A DNA stretch of 57,602 nt from Candidatus Gastranaerophilales bacterium. Its GTDB lineage: Bacteria > Cyanobacteriota > Vampirovibrionia > Gastranaerophilales > Gastranaerophilaceae. Position numbers and translations under genes: made by a program. This document shows positions 17,138-26,133 of this stretch, one piece after another. Within the stretch, counting starts at the first letter, position 1; every line of letters begins with the position of its first letter. Under the pieces are notes generated by a model, which had not been told where the DNA came from, ran no database searches, and was given only the letters and a program-made list of their open reading frames with translations. The DNA lies in the NCBI GenBank assembly GCA_944325705.1, contig CALVBB010000013.1:1-57602 (forward strand), written 5' to 3'.

Positions 17138-17160
17138 GTTTAAAAATCTCGCAAAAATTT

Positions 17161-17877
17161 TTAGTTGCATTTTGTCTTGCCGTCCCATGAAAGCCCGTCG
17201 CAATGCAGGTAATTCATATTCTCATTTGTAATTACCCACGCAGTACACCCCCTGCCCTGGTCAATACCGCTTTCTTTAGGATTACAATATTTATCAAACG
17301 GATAGGTTGAAATACCCCAGGGAACTATTTTATTATTTGTAATTGTAAATGTAAAAATATCTTTTCCCATTGTGTTAGGCGGCGTTTTTCCGTTGACATC
17401 TATTCTGTAAAATCCACTGCTGCTGGTCTCGGTGTATGCCATAATCATGCTGCCGTCAGCCAGTATTGCTTTTGAGTAATATCCCTTATCCGGGTACTCG
17501 AAGATTCCTCCATTTAAGGAGTACATAGGTGTAGAATACCAGCATCCTTTCTCTAATCCGCAGTATTTCGTAACTTTTAAGTAGTCTTTTAAATGATATA
17601 GTATGTTTTCTTTATCATTATAAAGTGTGATGTCTGGAGCCTCATCATCTCTGCCATCGTTGGATTTTAGGATGCCCCATGTCTCAATTGGCCCTTTTTC
17701 ATTAACTGCCATCAGGTAAGCCTGCTGCATTGTCGAATAACTTTTTTTAAGTTTTGCTATGGTAACTTTTTCCTGATGTTTCTGTACAAGTGTAGGAAGT
17801 GTCATAGCCGCAACAACCCCGATTATCCCAAGAGTTATTAAGACCTCGGCTAATGTAAATGCAGTTTTATTGTTCAT
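17161..17877 (-). CDS. Type IV pilin-like protein, module 2
   Basis: A 238 aa protein with a short leader MNNKTA and then FTLAEVLITLGIIGVVAAMT, so Ala rather than Gly precedes the expected cleavage. The globular domain carries RIDVNGKTPPNTMGKDIFTF and ends with CTAWVITNENMNYLHCDG and LSWDGKTKCN, clearly paralogous to the module 1 pilin. AAGGAGGA lies 5 nt before the ATG. Its divergent neighbour is an XRE gene at 18011. It converges with gapA and probably shares its terminator. Confidence 0.9.
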   Translation of the reverse strand: MNNKTAFTLAEVLITLGIIGVVAAMTLPTLVQKHQEKVTIAKLKKSYSTMQQAYLMAVNEKGPIETWGILKSNDGRDDEAPDITLYNDKENILYHLKDYLKVTKYCGLEKGCWYSTPMYSLNGGIFEYPDKGYYSKAILADGSMIMAYTETSSSGFYRIDVNGKTPPNTMGKDIFTFTITNNKIVPWGISTYPFDKYCNPKESGIDQGRGCTAWVITNENMNYLHCDGLSWDGKTKCN

Positions 17878-17944
17878 ATCTTCCTCCTTAAAATGACATG
17901 TTATATCACTATTATGTATTATTTCGTCACTTTTGTCAATAATA

Positions 17945-17988
17945 TATGATTTTTAAAATCATAATAAGTTGAGCATATAAATTATATG
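17945..17988. promoter_or_regulatory. Two palindromes between module 2 pilin and its XRE gene
   Basis: TATGATTTT-T-AAAATCATA is a perfect 9+1+9 palindrome at 17945-17963, and CATATAA-A-TTATATG is a perfect 7+1+7 palindrome at 17974-17988. They lie in the 133-bp divergent gap. Putative operators for the XRE protein encoded at 18011. Confidence 0.55.
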
Positions 17989-18010
17989 ATAATAACTAAA
18001 GGAGTTTTTA

Positions 18011-18316
18011 ATGCAGGACGTAAGAGATTTGTTCGGTAAAAGAATAAAAGAACTTCGCAAAGAGAAAAATATGACTCAGGAAAAGCTTGCGGAGCTTGTT
18101 GATATTGATACAAGAAACATTATCAAAATAGAAAACGGGCAGACCTTTCCGAGATTAAAAACTCTTGAAAAATTTTTGGAAATTTTTGAAATAAGCGCTT
18201 CAGATTTATTTCGTACTGAGCACTTGCAGGATACGGCGTTTTTAAAGGAAAAAATCTTACAAAAACTTGATAAAGATGATGATTTAGTCAGACTGGTTTA
18301 TAAAATGCTGTTTTAA
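18011..18316 (+). CDS. XRE-family HTH regulator of pilin module 2
   Basis: A 101 aa helix-turn-helix protein (RIKELRKEKNMTQEKLAELV, TRNIIKIENGQTFPRLKTLE) with about 35 extra C-terminal residues (LKEKILQKLDKDDDLVRLVY) that may aid dimerisation. AAAGGAG precedes the ATG by 6-7 nt. It is divergent from the pilin gene ending at 17877 and probably controls it through the palindromes between them. Confidence 0.88.
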   Translation: MQDVRDLFGKRIKELRKEKNMTQEKLAELVDIDTRNIIKIENGQTFPRLKTLEKFLEIFEISASDLFRTEHLQDTAFLKEKILQKLDKDDDLVRLVYKMLF

Positions 18317-18395
18317 ATCAGTCTGTATTCTAGCCGGCTGGTTCTTGTTTTTAAAACAAAACTTTCTAACAATATTAACGAAAGGAGATATTGTT

Positions 18396-18599
18396 ATGAG
18401 AGCTTTAAAAATTATTTCTTATATTTTAGTTGTTATCGGTGCAATCAACTGGGGGCTTGTCGGATTATTTAACATAGACCTTGTTGCACTTATATTCGGG
18501 GAAATGACTCTTCCGGCAAGAATCGTGTATGCTGTTGTCGGAATTTCTGCAATTATTTCAATCATAACAAGCTACAGAGATATTGCAGACTACAATTAA
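18396..18599 (+). CDS. DUF378 family small membrane protein
   Basis: A 67 aa protein with two hydrophobic helices and the family signature IGAINWGLVGLFNIDLV at residues 13-29. DUF378 proteins are small inner-membrane proteins of unknown function. I chose ATG at 18396 because AAAGGAG lies 8 nt upstream; an in-frame ATG at 18345 has none. The 3' end overlaps the convergent M16 gene by 4 bp. Confidence 0.9.
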   Translation: MRALKIISYILVVIGAINWGLVGLFNIDLVALIFGEMTLPARIVYAVVGISAIISIITSYRDIADYN

Positions 18600-21400
18600 T
18601 TTTCCAGCGATTTTAAAAAGTCATTGTTTGCTTTGAGAGTATTTTCTGTTGCAACGATTGAGTAGGTTGGCGCGCCTTTGAAAATATAATTTGCCGTATT
18701 ATAGATGTCATCTACAGTAATTTTGTCAATCATATCAAGAAGCTGATTTTCTCTTGATATACCGTAAACACTGCCTGCGTTGTAATCCAGGCCTATGGTT
18801 TTACCTATATTACTTTCATTCTGGGCCAGAATACGGTTTTTAAGGGTTAACTTTGCGTTCTCAAGTTCTTCCTGTGAAACTTTTTCTGTTTTAAGTTTGT
18901 TAACGTGGTATTGGAAACCTTCAATAGATTTTTTAAGATTGTCATAGCTTATTTCGCCGGTTTCTTTATTTTCGGTTGTAGTGCCTATAGACAGGTTAAT
19001 CACTCTGGTAGTATCTATGCCGGAAAGAGTTGAACGTACCGAATATGCAAGCTTCTGCTGTTCTCTCAGGTCGTTAAACAGTCTTGAGGACGGGCCTCCG
19101 CCGAGGATTATATTCAGCAATTCTATTGCAGTACTGTCTTTCAGGTTGCCGTTAACGTTAAACTTATATGCCATAACTATGTTTGCCTGATTTTTGTTAT
19201 AGGTATCTGTCAGAACTTTTGTTTTTTCCACAGGTGTATAGTTCTGGAAGATGTACGGCTCAAATTTGTTAACTTTTGGCATCCGGGCAATATTGTTAAA
19301 CAAAATTTCTTTTAACGCCGGATTTTTTTCAAACGGGGCAGAAATTGTTATTGCTGCCTTCGCATCTTTCATCATTGAAGCATAAAGCGCCTTTATGTCA
19401 TCCAGTGTTACATCATCAAGACTGTTCAAAATCTCATCTTCTGTGTAGCCTAACAACGTGCCTTTAAATAATTCTGCATCAAGCTTTTTGTACGGAGTTT
19501 TTTCCGAACGTGATAGAGAATCTCTTATGGAAGCTTTGACAGTATCAAGAGTTTCCTGTGTAAAACGCGGGTTTAAAAGCACTTCTTGTGAAGATTTTAA
19601 GGCATAATCTATATCTTCTGCATCAAATTTTGCAGTACATTCAATAATGTTTACACCGGAAGCAAAATTCATTTCAATGCCTTTTTTCTCGTTATCGTTT
19701 GAAAATTTTGCCTGGTTTCTAAACAGGGAACCCTCATTCAAGAGTTCGCTCAAGATGAATGAAACTGCCGGTTTTTCTGTTATTCTTGGCAAATCATCGC
19801 GGAACGATATTTTAAATGAGGCGTTTCTGTTTTTTGTATTATTAGTAATTATTCTGAAGTTATTATCCGGCATATCATATTGTTTAATGTTATCCAGATT
19901 AACGGCCTGTTTGTGGCGTGAGCCGGTAAATGATATTTTTTCTGCTTTATCATAGTTGTTTTTGATTGTCTGTTCGCTTGAAGCTGCAGGATGAACCACT
20001 GTAATTGCGATTTTATTAAGATCAAGATATTTTTTTGCAGTGTTCATAATATCTTCCGGCTTCATTTCATTTACTATTTTTTCAAAGTTATTTATGTAAT
20101 CCAGATTATCCTCCAGCAAAGATTCGCCAATAAGGTTATTCATCAGTGCTGAATACTCAAATTTTTCCGAGAAAGAATTGAGCAGGTGTTTTTTCACAAT
20201 AAGCATTTCATCTTCTGTCGGAAGTATATTTGAGCGGTTAGTTATCTGACGGTACAAAATTTTCAGAAGCTTTTCTGAATTTTCTTCGTTTGTATCTGTA
20301 CTGAAAATAATTGCCTGCGGTGCATCCTGTTTTGTACTTACCTTTTCATCTTCATAGTAAATATGTGCGTTCAGGGGTTTTATCCATTTCATGGTTGCGG
20401 GTGAAGATGTAAGAAGGATGCCCAGAGCTTTCATATATATGCGGTCTTTGACATTATTGTTGGCAGGCCCGTTAAAACCTGCTGCCACAATTGTTGAAAC
20501 CGCCTTATCCGAAATAATATCTTCTCTGACCGGTTTATTTATCGGGGTTAAATCTTCATAATGTCTGTCATTTACAGGCGGTTTGCCGGAGGTAAAATAT
20601 TTAGAAACAAGTTTCATTGTTTCCTCGGGTTTGACCTCGCCGGAAATTACTGTAACCATATTTGCAGGGTAGTAATTTCTGTTGAAGTAATCTACCACAT
20701 CGTTTCTTGTTAAATTTGTTATGTTATCTGTCCTGCCAGCTATAACATCTGCGGAATTTGTTTTTATATTAAACAGGTTTTTTAAGGTTTTGTTGAAGGC
20801 AATGTTATCGGGATTGGAGGTAATCATATTTATTTCAGAGTTTACAATCCCTTTTTCCTTCTCAAGCATATCAGATGCAAACCTCGGCGTTTCAATCATT
20901 GATGCGTGGCTTTTTATTTTCTTTTCAAGATCCTCATCTTTTAATAGATAAGAGCTTATATAATAGTTTGTTTCGGCAAGACCGGTACTAGCATTTGTTT
21001 CAGCCCCCATTTTGTCTGTTGTCTTAAAGAATTCGCCTGCCTCAAGCCCTTCAGAACCATTGAAAAGATTGTGCTCAATGTAATGGCTGATGCCGCGGAC
21101 ATTGTCAGGTTCATTCATAGAGCCGGTATTTACATAGGTCTTTACAACGGTTTCACCTTCGTTAGGCACAATAATAACTTTCTGACCATTTGAAAGCTTG
21201 TACATATATGCTTTTGTATCAAACGGAAGATTTATTTCTCCGAGTTTTGTATATTTGAGCGGAGTTTTTACATTAAAATCAGGTGTTACATTTGAAATAG
21301 TATTTGTCTGCACAGCGGAGTTTCCCGGGTTCTTATTCTGTGCAGGAGGCTTTATCTGACTATTTATATTTACATTACCAATCGGATTAAAATTTAACAT
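18596..21400 (-). CDS. M16 zinc protease, double-module, no signal peptide
   Basis: A 934 aa pitrilysin/insulinase-type protein with two M16 halves. The active-site HYIEH is at 106-110, with the third zinc ligand expected in EKEKGIVNSEINM about 75 residues later. The second half is inactive-type and holds the family motif LREQQKLAYSVRS near 795. The first 45 residues are Asn/Pro/Gln-rich and disordered, not a signal peptide, so the enzyme appears cytosolic or exported by an unrecognised route. The start has only a weak AGGTAG. A second, shorter M16 gene lies at 41037. Confidence 0.9.
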   Translation of the reverse strand: MLNFNPIGNVNINSQIKPPAQNKNPGNSAVQTNTISNVTPDFNVKTPLKYTKLGEINLPFDTKAYMYKLSNGQKVIIVPNEGETVVKTYVNTGSMNEPDNVRGISHYIEHNLFNGSEGLEAGEFFKTTDKMGAETNASTGLAETNYYISSYLLKDEDLEKKIKSHASMIETPRFASDMLEKEKGIVNSEINMITSNPDNIAFNKTLKNLFNIKTNSADVIAGRTDNITNLTRNDVVDYFNRNYYPANMVTVISGEVKPEETMKLVSKYFTSGKPPVNDRHYEDLTPINKPVREDIISDKAVSTIVAAGFNGPANNNVKDRIYMKALGILLTSSPATMKWIKPLNAHIYYEDEKVSTKQDAPQAIIFSTDTNEENSEKLLKILYRQITNRSNILPTEDEMLIVKKHLLNSFSEKFEYSALMNNLIGESLLEDNLDYINNFEKIVNEMKPEDIMNTAKKYLDLNKIAITVVHPAASSEQTIKNNYDKAEKISFTGSRHKQAVNLDNIKQYDMPDNNFRIITNNTKNRNASFKISFRDDLPRITEKPAVSFILSELLNEGSLFRNQAKFSNDNEKKGIEMNFASGVNIIECTAKFDAEDIDYALKSSQEVLLNPRFTQETLDTVKASIRDSLSRSEKTPYKKLDAELFKGTLLGYTEDEILNSLDDVTLDDIKALYASMMKDAKAAITISAPFEKNPALKEILFNNIARMPKVNKFEPYIFQNYTPVEKTKVLTDTYNKNQANIVMAYKFNVNGNLKDSTAIELLNIILGGGPSSRLFNDLREQQKLAYSVRSTLSGIDTTRVINLSIGTTTENKETGEISYDNLKKSIEGFQYHVNKLKTEKVSQEELENAKLTLKNRILAQNESNIGKTIGLDYNAGSVYGISRENQLLDMIDKITVDDIYNTANYIFKGAPTYSIVATENTLKANNDFLKSLEN

Positions 21401-21507
21401 AACTACCTGTATTTATAAAAACGGGGCGATGAAAAAAATTGCGCTTTGATTTTATTTATGCCCGCGGAGCAGTCTTGTGGCTGAGTCTGTATTTTTTGTA
21501 ATTTCTA

Positions 21508-21721
21508 ATTATCGTATTTTGTATAAAATTTAACCTGTAACTACATTCGCTAGCCGTTTGTAATTGGTTCAACCATAAGTAAGTGAACTCGCTTGCCGAT
21601 TTGTTCTCATTACAACTGGTATTTTTCACTCACGCTCGGACAGCACTTGCTTATGAAGTTGTTTCGCCGAACAACGGCTGCTCATTTCGTTGAGGTTGCA
21701 TTTTATACAAAACACGATAAT
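21508..21721. repeat. Palindromic element copy B: conserved core inside private inverted arms
   Basis: A 214-bp non-coding element in the 364-bp gap between the M16 protease and purA. Arms 21508-21529 and 21700-21721 are 22-bp inverted repeats with a single mismatch and are unrelated to the arms of copy A (11647-11832). The core shares with copy A: CATTCGCTAGCCGTTTGTAA, TCAACC, AAGTGAACTCG, CACTTGCTT, GAACAACGGCTGCTC and CGTTGAG, in the same order, with about 30 extra bases in the middle. I see nothing recognisable in the rest of the gap (21401-21507). Confidence 0.82.
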
Positions 21722-21764
21722 ATTTCATTGAGATGTATGGAAGCTTTTTCTGCTGAATAACGCT

Positions 21765-23036
21765 TTATTTCCAGATTGTCTGTTCCCTGTCCGGCCCGAC
21801 GCTTACAATTGAAATAGGCACTTCAAGCAGTTCCTCCAATCTTGTAAGATATTTTTTGCAGTTTTCAGGGAGCCTTTCGTACTCTCTAATTCCTGTAATA
21901 TCCTCACACCAGCCTTTGTGGGTTTCGTAGACCGGTTCAAGGTATTTGTGAATGAATACATCTGTAGGGTAAGATGTATAAATTTTGCCGTCACGTGTAT
22001 CTTTGTAAGCCGTACAAACTTTTATTTCATCAAAAGTGTCAAATACATCAATTTTTGTTAATGCAACAGAGGTAAGCCCTCCGACAAGAACTGCATATTT
22101 CATTGTGACAGCATCAAACCAGCCGCATCTTCTCGGGCGTCCGGTTGTAACACCGAATTCGTGACCTATTTCTCTGATTTTGTCGCCTGTTTCATTTTTT
22201 AATTCTGTTACAAAAGGCCCTTCACCAACTCTGGTTACATAGGCTTTTGCAACGCCGATAACTTCATCTATCATTTTAGGCCCGAAACCTGAACCTGTAC
22301 ATGCTCCGCCGCCAATCGGGTTTGATGATGTTACAAAAGGATATGTTCCGTAATCCACATCCAGCATTACACCCTGTGCGCCTTCAAAAAGAATAGATTT
22401 TTCTCTTGAAGCATTGAGCATGTCCTGCCAGTCAAAACATACATAAGGCTTGAAGATTTCAGCGTATTTTTCACATAGTGCAAGAATACAGTCTTTTGAA
22501 TAAGGTTCAAGCCCGTAAACTTTTTCAAGTGTTTTATTTTTCAGCGGAAGAATTATGTCGAGTTTTTCATTTAATGCTTCGGGCGAATAAAGATCTTCAA
22601 TTTTTAACCCAATTCTAGCCATTTTATCAGTGTATGTCGGACCGATACCTTTTTTAGTGGTGCCGATTTTTCCTTTTTTTGCGTTATCTTCGCTGTAGCC
22701 GTCAACTTCTGTGTGGTAAGGCATTGTAATAGAAGCCAGCGGGCTTACTTTCAGACCGGAAACATCAATCCCCTGTTCAATCAGTTCTTTAACTTCTCTT
22801 TCAAAGGCTTCCGGTAGAATAACCGTTCCAGCCCCGATAAAGCAGGTTTTATTACCGTATAAAATTCCTGACGGGATTAAGTGAAATTTAAATGTTTTAT
22901 TATGCGCAACAACAGTGTGCCCTGCATTACATCCGCCCTGATAGCGGATGATTAAATCAGCATCCTGAGCCAGTAAATCAGTAATTTTAGCCTTTCCTTC
23001 ATCGCCCCACTGGGCTCCGACTACAACTTTATTCAT
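21765..23036 (-). CDS. purA: Adenylosuccinate synthetase
   Basis: A 423 aa GTP-dependent enzyme of AMP synthesis (IMP plus aspartate). The P-loop region is QWGDEGKAK (9-17); the usual form is GDEGKGK, so Gly-16 is Ala here. NAGHTV, GTTKKGIGPTY, QGVMLDVDYGTYPFVTSSN and VTTGRPRRCGWFD are all as expected. AGAGGA lies 8 nt before the ATG. Full length, apparently monocistronic. Confidence 0.97.
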   Translation of the reverse strand: MNKVVVGAQWGDEGKAKITDLLAQDADLIIRYQGGCNAGHTVVAHNKTFKFHLIPSGILYGNKTCFIGAGTVILPEAFEREVKELIEQGIDVSGLKVSPLASITMPYHTEVDGYSEDNAKKGKIGTTKKGIGPTYTDKMARIGLKIEDLYSPEALNEKLDIILPLKNKTLEKVYGLEPYSKDCILALCEKYAEIFKPYVCFDWQDMLNASREKSILFEGAQGVMLDVDYGTYPFVTSSNPIGGGACTGSGFGPKMIDEVIGVAKAYVTRVGEGPFVTELKNETGDKIREIGHEFGVTTGRPRRCGWFDAVTMKYAVLVGGLTSVALTKIDVFDTFDEIKVCTAYKDTRDGKIYTSYPTDVFIHKYLEPVYETHKGWCEDITGIREYERLPENCKKYLTRLEELLEVPISIVSVGPDREQTIWK

Positions 23037-23181
23037 GACATATCCTCTCTTAATTCTTTATGCTCGCTGCCAAAAATTATTACGGCAGGTAAAAGGTCAT
23101 TTACTGATTTATTTTAGCACAAAAATAAATTCCAGGTTTATTTTCTAAAACATGAATTTTTTTTGAATTTTATTAAAATAA

Positions 23182-24168
23182 TTACAATTGTTTAATCAAT
23201 TCAGGAATAATTTCAAACGCGTCGCCAACCATGCCATAATCTGCTATTTCAAATATCGGGGCTTTCTCATCTTTGTTTATTGCGATAATTTTTTCAGATT
23301 TATCCATGCCTATTGTATGCTGGATTGCGCCAGAAATTCCGCAGGCAATGTAAAGTTTCGGTGTAACTGTTTTTCCTGTCTGTCCGACCTGCATATCATG
23401 AGAGGCAAGCCCCATTTCTACGGCAGCACGGCTTGCGCCAACTGCAGCGCCGATTTTATCCGCGAATTCTTTTAGAAGTTTGAAACCATCAGCGTTTTTC
23501 ATTCCTCTGCCGCCGGCAACTATAATTTCAGCGCTGTCGAGTTCGTTTATTTCCGTTGTTAGTTTTTTATGAAATTCCAGAAGTTCAACTTTTTTTTCTA
23601 TTTCATCAAGATTTACCGTTTTATAAATTATATCAGCCGGTTTGATATTATCTTTTTCAGCCGGTTTAAAGACTTTAGGTCTGACTGTGGCCATTTGCGG
23701 CAAGTTTTTGCACAAGATTGTTGCCATCAATTGTCCGCCAAATGTCGGACGTGTTGCGGCAAGCTGCCCTTTTTCATTAATATCAAGTCCAGTGCAGTCG
23801 GCAGTTAAACCTGTATTAAGTGCTGTCGAAATTCGTGGTGCTAAATCCCGCCCCTGATTCGTCGCACCGAGAAGAAGAATTTCCGGTTGAACCTCTTTTA
23901 CAATATCGACAGCGGCTTTGGTGAAGTATTCTGTTGAATATGTTTTAAGACGGTCATCTTCGCATACGTAAATTTTTGAAATTCCGCTGTTTTTGAATGC
24001 TTCTCTATAGTCCGCTGCAAGTCCTTTTTGGGAAATTAAAAGCGCGTTAACTTCCGCCTCCCCGAGTTTAGCGGCAAGTTCCTGAGCTTTATTTGCAAGT
24101 TCAAAAAATACCGTATGAATATAATTATCTCTTGTAACTTCTGCATAGATTAGAATTTCTTTAGTCAT
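23182..24168 (-). CDS. etfA: Electron transfer flavoprotein, alpha subunit
   Basis: A 328 aa FAD-binding ETF subunit. The C-terminal FAD domain has GGRGM, the GASRAAVEMGLA motif, VGQTGKTVTPKLYIACGISG and the final IADYGMVGDAFEIIPEL. I chose ATG at 24168 (AGGAGG 5 nt upstream); a GTG two codons earlier is the longer alternative. It overlaps etfB by 8 bp. ETF passes electrons between flavin dehydrogenases and other carriers; which dehydrogenase partners it is not encoded here. Confidence 0.95.
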   Translation of the reverse strand: MTKEILIYAEVTRDNYIHTVFFELANKAQELAAKLGEAEVNALLISQKGLAADYREAFKNSGISKIYVCEDDRLKTYSTEYFTKAAVDIVKEVQPEILLLGATNQGRDLAPRISTALNTGLTADCTGLDINEKGQLAATRPTFGGQLMATILCKNLPQMATVRPKVFKPAEKDNIKPADIIYKTVNLDEIEKKVELLEFHKKLTTEINELDSAEIIVAGGRGMKNADGFKLLKEFADKIGAAVGASRAAVEMGLASHDMQVGQTGKTVTPKLYIACGISGAIQHTIGMDKSEKIIAINKDEKAPIFEIADYGMVGDAFEIIPELIKQL

Positions 24169-24946
24169 TTTCACCTCCTATGCAGGTCTTAATTTGTCGC
24201 GCAAGTTCCTCCGGCGTCTTAAAGATTACACATTCCACATTTTTAGGCTCAGGACGGAATGCTCTGCTTACGTAAGTCGGAGAGCCTTTCAGCCCTATTT
24301 CTTCTGCTGAAAGCCCTAAATCTTCAAAGCCGTAAGTTTGAATTACGGCTTTTTGAGCCTTTTTGATTCCGTTTATTTTGGCTCTGATAGGTTCAAAGTA
24401 GTCCTGTAAAACACAAATTAAAGCCGGAAGTTTTACTCTGACAATCTCTGTACCATCATCAAGCTCTCTGCGGACTTTTAAAAATCCGTTTTCATAAGAT
24501 ATAATTTCCTGAACATAAGTTACCTGAGGTATGTTCAGGGTGTTTGCAATGCTTGGACCTGTTTGAGCCGTATCGCCGTCAATTGCAAATTGACCGCAGA
24601 TTATCAAATCAAAGCCGGAAAGTTTTTCTTTTATAGCTGTTCCTATTGTTTTGCCGGTTGCATAGGTGTCTGCTGCTGCAAATTTTTTATCAGAAAGCAG
24701 TATTGCATTATCAACACCTGACGCTAAAGTTTTTTTCAGCATATCAACAGCCTGAAACGGCCCCATTGTAAGAGCCGTTATTTCTACATTATCGTAAGAC
24801 CGTTTTAATTTAAGTGCAGCTTCTATTGCATAAACATCGTATGGATTTATAATGCTCTCAAGCCCTTCTCTCTGGATAGTGTTATTTTCAGTCCATTTTA
24901 TATCAGAAGTGTCGGGCACCTGTTTTATGCACAATACTATTTTCAT
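24161..24946 (-). CDS. etfB: Electron transfer flavoprotein, beta subunit
   Basis: A 261 aa ETF beta subunit: the MKIVLCIKQVPDTSDIKW start, GPFQAVDMLKKTLA and CGQFAIDGDTAQTGP signature, then the LPALICVLQDYFEPI strand. Third gene of a four-gene minus-strand unit: FAD/NAD reductase, Cys-rich peptide, etfB, etfA. The reductase-like gene upstream suggests an NAD(P)H- or ferredoxin-linked, possibly bifurcating, ETF, but the sequence alone does not prove it. Confidence 0.95.
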   Translation of the reverse strand: MKIVLCIKQVPDTSDIKWTENNTIQREGLESIINPYDVYAIEAALKLKRSYDNVEITALTMGPFQAVDMLKKTLASGVDNAILLSDKKFAAADTYATGKTIGTAIKEKLSGFDLIICGQFAIDGDTAQTGPSIANTLNIPQVTYVQEIISYENGFLKVRRELDDGTEIVRVKLPALICVLQDYFEPIRAKINGIKKAQKAVIQTYGFEDLGLSAEEIGLKGSPTYVSRAFRPEPKNVECVIFKTPEELARQIKTCIGGEND

Positions 24947-24989
24947 AATAAAGTTCTCTCAATATTAATTTAATATAATTTATTATAAA

Positions 24990-25178
24990 TTACAGTCGTT
25001 TCTTTGGCACTTGTCTGGTATTCGCATCCAACAGGGCATCGTATGCGATAATATATGCTGCACATTTTTTTATGTTCGGAATATACCATGCACATCTTGC
25101 TTCGGCGCAGACCTTATCTATATCGCACCCCGCGCTCATAAGCGGACAAAACGGGATAGTTTCTTTTTTTTCAGCCAT
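24990..25178 (-). CDS. Small Cys-rich protein in the ETF operon
   Basis: A 62 aa peptide with five Cys in the pattern CPLMSAGCDIDKVCAEARCAWY...KKCAAY. The spacing suggests binding of zinc or an Fe-S cluster. Similar CPL...C..CAWY...CA peptides occur widely as orphan small proteins of unknown role. TAGGAGA lies 5 nt before the ATG. It starts 14 bp after the reductase gene and ends 43 bp before etfB, so it is inside the electron-transfer operon and may serve as a small redox or assembly partner. Confidence 0.8.
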   Translation of the reverse strand: MAEKKETIPFCPLMSAGCDIDKVCAEARCAWYIPNIKKCAAYIIAYDALLDANTRQVPKKRL

Positions 25179-25192
25179 ATCTTTCTCCTAAT

Positions 25193-26035
25193 TTATTTTG
25201 CTGCCGCCTGTTTTAACAGGTTACAGTTCTCATCTCTTTTTCTTTCCTGATCTTTGTAAATTTTAGTTCTATTGATAACTTCATCAAAGTCAATTTTGTG
25301 AGCGTCAAAGTCAGGCCCGTCAACGCATGCAAATTTCACTTCTCCGCCGACAGTAACCCTGCAGGCTCCGCACATACCGGTACCGTCAACCATAATCGGG
25401 TTCATGCTGGCTTCAGTGTAGATGCCTTTATCTCTTGTAAGGTTTGCAACAGCTCGCATCATAGGCATAGGCCCGACAGCGATTGCATAATCGATTTTTT
25501 CTTTTTGCATAAGCCTTTCAAGAACCTGTGTTACAAAGCCTTTTTCACCCATAGTTCCGTCGTCTGTTGTGATAAATAATTCTGTGCATGCCTCTTTCAT
25601 TTTGTCAGCCCAGAAAATAAGGTCTTTGTTTCTTGCGCCCATAATCATGTAAACTTTATTACCGGCTTCTTTAAAGGCTTTTGCAATCAAATAGCATGGT
25701 GCAGCACCGTAACCTCCGGCAAGACAAACAACTGTTCCGTATTTTTTAATATGAGTAGGTTTGCCCAGAGGGCCGACAATATCAGCAATTTCATCACCTA
25801 CGCCCAGAGATGCAAGGCGTTTTGTTGAATATCCGACAGCCATAAATACTAAAGTTAAAGCGCCTGTTTCTTTGTTAACATCAGCGATAGTCAAAGGAAC
25901 TCTTTCACCGTTTTTGTCCGCTCTGAAAATTATGAACTGTCCTGCCTGAGCGTTTCGGACAACGTAAGGCGCATCTATTGTAATTTCATACTGATTAGGG
26001 CAAATTTCTTTTTTTGATAAAATCTTATATCCCAT
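25193..26035 (-). CDS. FAD/NAD-binding oxidoreductase subunit (NfnA/SudB, PyrK-like)
   Basis: A 280 aa ferredoxin-NADP reductase-fold protein: FAD domain with VPLTIADV, the NAD(P) domain with CLAGGYGAAPCYLIAKA, and a C-terminal 2Fe-2S-type Cys cluster DGTGMCGACRVTVGGEVKFACVDGP. This is the sulfide dehydrogenase/NfnA/PyrK family small subunit, which shuttles electrons between NAD(P)H and a larger flavo-Fe-S partner. The usual GltA/NfnB partner is not adjacent; ETF genes follow instead. I chose ATG at 26035, with AGGAGAG upstream, rather than 26071. Confidence 0.9.
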   Translation of the reverse strand: MGYKILSKKEICPNQYEITIDAPYVVRNAQAGQFIIFRADKNGERVPLTIADVNKETGALTLVFMAVGYSTKRLASLGVGDEIADIVGPLGKPTHIKKYGTVVCLAGGYGAAPCYLIAKAFKEAGNKVYMIMGARNKDLIFWADKMKEACTELFITTDDGTMGEKGFVTQVLERLMQKEKIDYAIAVGPMPMMRAVANLTRDKGIYTEASMNPIMVDGTGMCGACRVTVGGEVKFACVDGPDFDAHKIDFDEVINRTKIYKDQERKRDENCNLLKQAAAK

Positions 26036-26133
26036 TTGTTTATCTCTCCTTTTTATAAAAATATTATACACAAATGAACTTTTATAATCAAGTAAGAGAT
26101 TAAGTCCTTGAAGTCCTGAAAAATTTCCAGAGG

